Translations under genes and position numbers: made by a program
Notes under the pieces: generated by a model
What the model saw: the letters and a program-made list of their open reading frames with translations, nothing else
The model's database searches: none
Told to the model about the DNA's origin: nothing
Source: G963704535 sp963704535
GTDB lineage: Bacteria; Chloroflexota; Chloroflexia; Chloroflexales; Roseiflexaceae
Direction: 5' to 3'
NCBI GenBank assembly: GCA_963704535.1
Contig: OY969916.1
Location: forward strand, 6,386,001 to 6,450,000
Length of the DNA stretch: 64,000 nucleotides
Shown: one piece after another, positions 62,282-64,000 of the stretch
Layout of the letters: every line of letters begins with the position of its first letter
Position numbering within the stretch: the stretch's first letter is position 1

Positions 62282-63141
62282 GCGCTTCTCCGGCTGAAGG
62301 TCGGTCGCCGCACCACGGCGGTCGCGATCCCATTCAGCACCATGATCAGGATAAAGAGCACCACGCCGGTGGCAAACAGGGCCTCGCGGTGCTGGCCGCT
62401 GGCGTAGGCCAGCTCAAGCCCGATATTGCTGGTCAGCGTCGTGGCGGAGTCGAGCGGCGAGAACGGGATATCCAGCGCGTTGCCGATCATCATAATCACC
62501 GCCATGGTTTCGCCCAGCGCGCGGCCCATGCCCAGGATGACGCCGGCGACGATGCCGGAGCGCGCCGTCGGCAGCACGATCCCGCTGATCACCTGCCAAT
62601 GGGTCGCGCCAAGCGCGAAGGCGCCGTTGCGAACCGCTTCCGGAACGGCGCGCATCGCGTCCTCGGAGATCGCGATCACGCTTGGTAGGATCATGATCCC
62701 CAGCACTATCGCGCCGGTCAGCACGCTCAGGCCCGGCCCGCCCAGCGCCGAGCGGATCAGCGGCGCCAGGAAGGTCAGCCCGATAAAGCCGTAGATCACC
62801 GATGGGATGCCGGCCAGCAGCTGGATGGTCGGGCGCATCAAGGCGGCCAAGCGCGGCGGGGCCAGCTCGACCATGAAGATCGCCACGGCCAGGCCGAGCG
62901 GCACGCCCAGCACCAGCGAGCCGAACGTCAACCAGAGCGAGCCAATGATCATCGGGAAGATGCCGAACTGAGGCGGGTTACTGGTCGGCGCCCAGGTGGT
63001 GTTGGTGAGGAATTGCCACAGGCCGACTTTCGCGATCAGCGGCACCCCGGCCTGAAAGATAAAGAACGTGATCAGACCAAGCGTGAGCAGCGCGCCCATG
63101 GCCGTGAGCAGCAGCAGCACGCGGATGGCTCGCTCTCTCAT
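62278..63141 (-). CDS. pstC: Phosphate ABC transporter permease PstC
   Basis: 287 residues with about six spans. It has QFGIFPMIIGSLWLT, LAGIPSVIYGFIGL and the cytoplasmic loop GMGRALGETMAVIMMIGNA, typical of PstC. It overlaps pstS upstream and pstA downstream by 4 bases each, so the three are translated as a unit. Confidence 0.93.
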   Translation of the reverse strand: MRERAIRVLLLLTAMGALLTLGLITFFIFQAGVPLIAKVGLWQFLTNTTWAPTSNPPQFGIFPMIIGSLWLTFGSLVLGVPLGLAVAIFMVELAPPRLAALMRPTIQLLAGIPSVIYGFIGLTFLAPLIRSALGGPGLSVLTGAIVLGIMILPSVIAISEDAMRAVPEAVRNGAFALGATHWQVISGIVLPTARSGIVAGVILGMGRALGETMAVIMMIGNALDIPFSPLDSATTLTSNIGLELAYASGQHREALFATGVVLFILIMVLNGIATAVVRRPTFSRRSA

Positions 63142-63986
63142 GGGACTGTTGCTCCTTCTCCGCGCACCAGCCCGCGCTGGGCCAGCTCCTCCTGGCCCTC
63201 CGGGCTCATGACGTACCGGATGAAATCGAGCGCCAGCGGGCTTAACTGCCGGTCCTTCCGCCAGACGAACAGAAACGGTCGCACCAGCTTGTAGCTGTCG
63301 TCTTCGACGTGCGCGGCCGAGGGCTGGACGTTCTCGATCAGGAGCGCCCTGACCGTCTGATCGACGATGCCGAGCGATATATAGCCGATCGCGTCGGGGT
63401 CCTCGGCCACGATCTGGCGGATGGAACCGTTCGAGCCCTGGCGCAGCGCCGATGACGCGATCGGCGTGCCGGCCATCATCAGCTCCTCGAACGCGCTGAA
63501 CGTACCCGACCCGGCCTCGCGGCTGACCAAAATAATCGGCTGGGGTGCGCCGCCGACCTCGTCCCAGGAGCGGATCCCGCGCGAGAAGATCGACTGCACC
63601 TGCTCGCGGCTAAGGTTCGAGATCGGGTTGGACGGGTGGACGATAATCGCCAGCGCATCTCGAGCGATCACAAGCTGATTGAGCAGTTCGGCTTCCTCCG
63701 GCTTTAGCTCACGGGAAGACATACCGATCTCGGCCACGCCGTCCAGGGCCGCGCGGATGCCGGCGCTGGAACCGAGCCCCTGGATGTTGATCGCCGTGCC
63801 CAGGTGCTGGTGCTGGTAGCGCTCGGCCAGGTGCTCGGCGAACGGGGTCACGGAGGTGGAGCCAGTGATAATCAGGCTGTTGCCGGAACCCCCGACGTCA
63901 CAGGCGATGAGGAATGCCAGCCAGAGCAGCAGCGCCAGGCGCAGCCGTCGTGGTGCCCATTTTTTGTTACGCTGCGCGTTGATCAT
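63138..63986 (-). CDS. pstS: Phosphate-binding lipoprotein PstS
   Basis: 282 residues. The signal ends in a lipobox (LAFLIAC, Cys at about 29), so the protein is lipid-anchored outside the membrane. Phosphate-binding segments are present: GSTSVTPFAE, GLGSSAGIRAALDG, and SREAGSGTFSAFEE. It is the first gene of the pstSCAB unit. The start at 63986 has no clear ribosome binding site, and the promoter lies beyond the window edge; no Pho box could be judged. Confidence 0.92.
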   Translation of the reverse strand: MINAQRNKKWAPRRLRLALLLWLAFLIACDVGGSGNSLIITGSTSVTPFAEHLAERYQHQHLGTAINIQGLGSSAGIRAALDGVAEIGMSSRELKPEEAELLNQLVIARDALAIIVHPSNPISNLSREQVQSIFSRGIRSWDEVGGAPQPIILVSREAGSGTFSAFEELMMAGTPIASSALRQGSNGSIRQIVAEDPDAIGYISLGIVDQTVRALLIENVQPSAAHVEDDSYKLVRPFLFVWRKDRQLSPLALDFIRYVMSPEGQEELAQRGLVRGEGATVP

Positions 63987-64000
63987 AAAATAATGTTATA

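Overview
The window looks like chromosomal DNA of a high-GC Chloroflexota bacterium, probably class Chloroflexia. This rests on protein character and gene mix and was not checked by any search. Typical signs are an RsbS/RsbT pair, repeated secreted 'ELHPEN' modules, very large secreted proteases with a pre-peptidase (PPC) domain, cyclase-AAA-TPR proteins and many short repeat words between genes. No tRNA or rRNA gene was seen; the only RNA gene found is the small SRP RNA.

Left part (1-18140), core genes: a P-loop/DRTGG protein, enolase, an ECF sigma factor with its anti-sigma factor, rsbS-rsbT, a NUDIX hydrolase, SRP RNA, a candidate replication origin with three perfect DnaA boxes (6536-6585), a DUF151 nuclease, a LysM/SH3/M23 cell-wall peptidase, two parS sites (9284-9326), parA-parB, a PfkB kinase, a CDP-alcohol phosphatidyltransferase, recN and an O-antigen-ligase/TPR membrane protein. 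Most genes left of about 6.5 kb run leftward and those right of it run rightward, as expected around an origin.

Middle part (18.3-30 kb), metabolism and accessory genes: TRAP transporter genes dctQ (frameshifted) and dctM, a complete IS1182-like insertion sequence with 18-bp inverted repeats and a 7-bp target duplication, the TakP-like dctP, HU, a membrane-anchored RsbR-like STAS protein, then a leftward group of gabT-like aminotransferase, Uma2-family protein, GNAT acetyltransferase and aldehyde dehydrogenase, which may degrade GABA or a related omega-amino acid.

Right part (30-47 kb) holds the most unusual locus. A two-gene unit is present twice in tandem: a soluble-adenylyl-cyclase-like protein (two cyclase domains, AAA ATPase, TPRs) followed by a secreted caspase-fold (C25/gingipain-like) protease whose PPC domain carries an 18-bp / 6-residue tandem array (6 copies in one, 8 in the other). 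The cyclase cores are almost identical over about 2.8 kb with sharply divergent islands, while the proteases are well diverged. An IS110 transposase follows.

Far right (47-64 kb): a giant secreted subtilase, a heterodimeric ABC exporter pair whose ATPase domains both carry in-frame insertions of repeat-word DNA at the same point, an acyl-CoA-binding protein, two secreted proteins with ELHPEN modules (one a subtilase), and pstS-pstC-pstA-pstB, whose PstB lacks the Walker-B glutamate.

Six single-base frameshifts fall in five genes (parB, dctQ, both cyclases, one C25 protease). Either the sequence carries indel errors or several genes are decaying. Two MITE-like repeat families and several simple 'word' repeats are scattered through the intergenic DNA.
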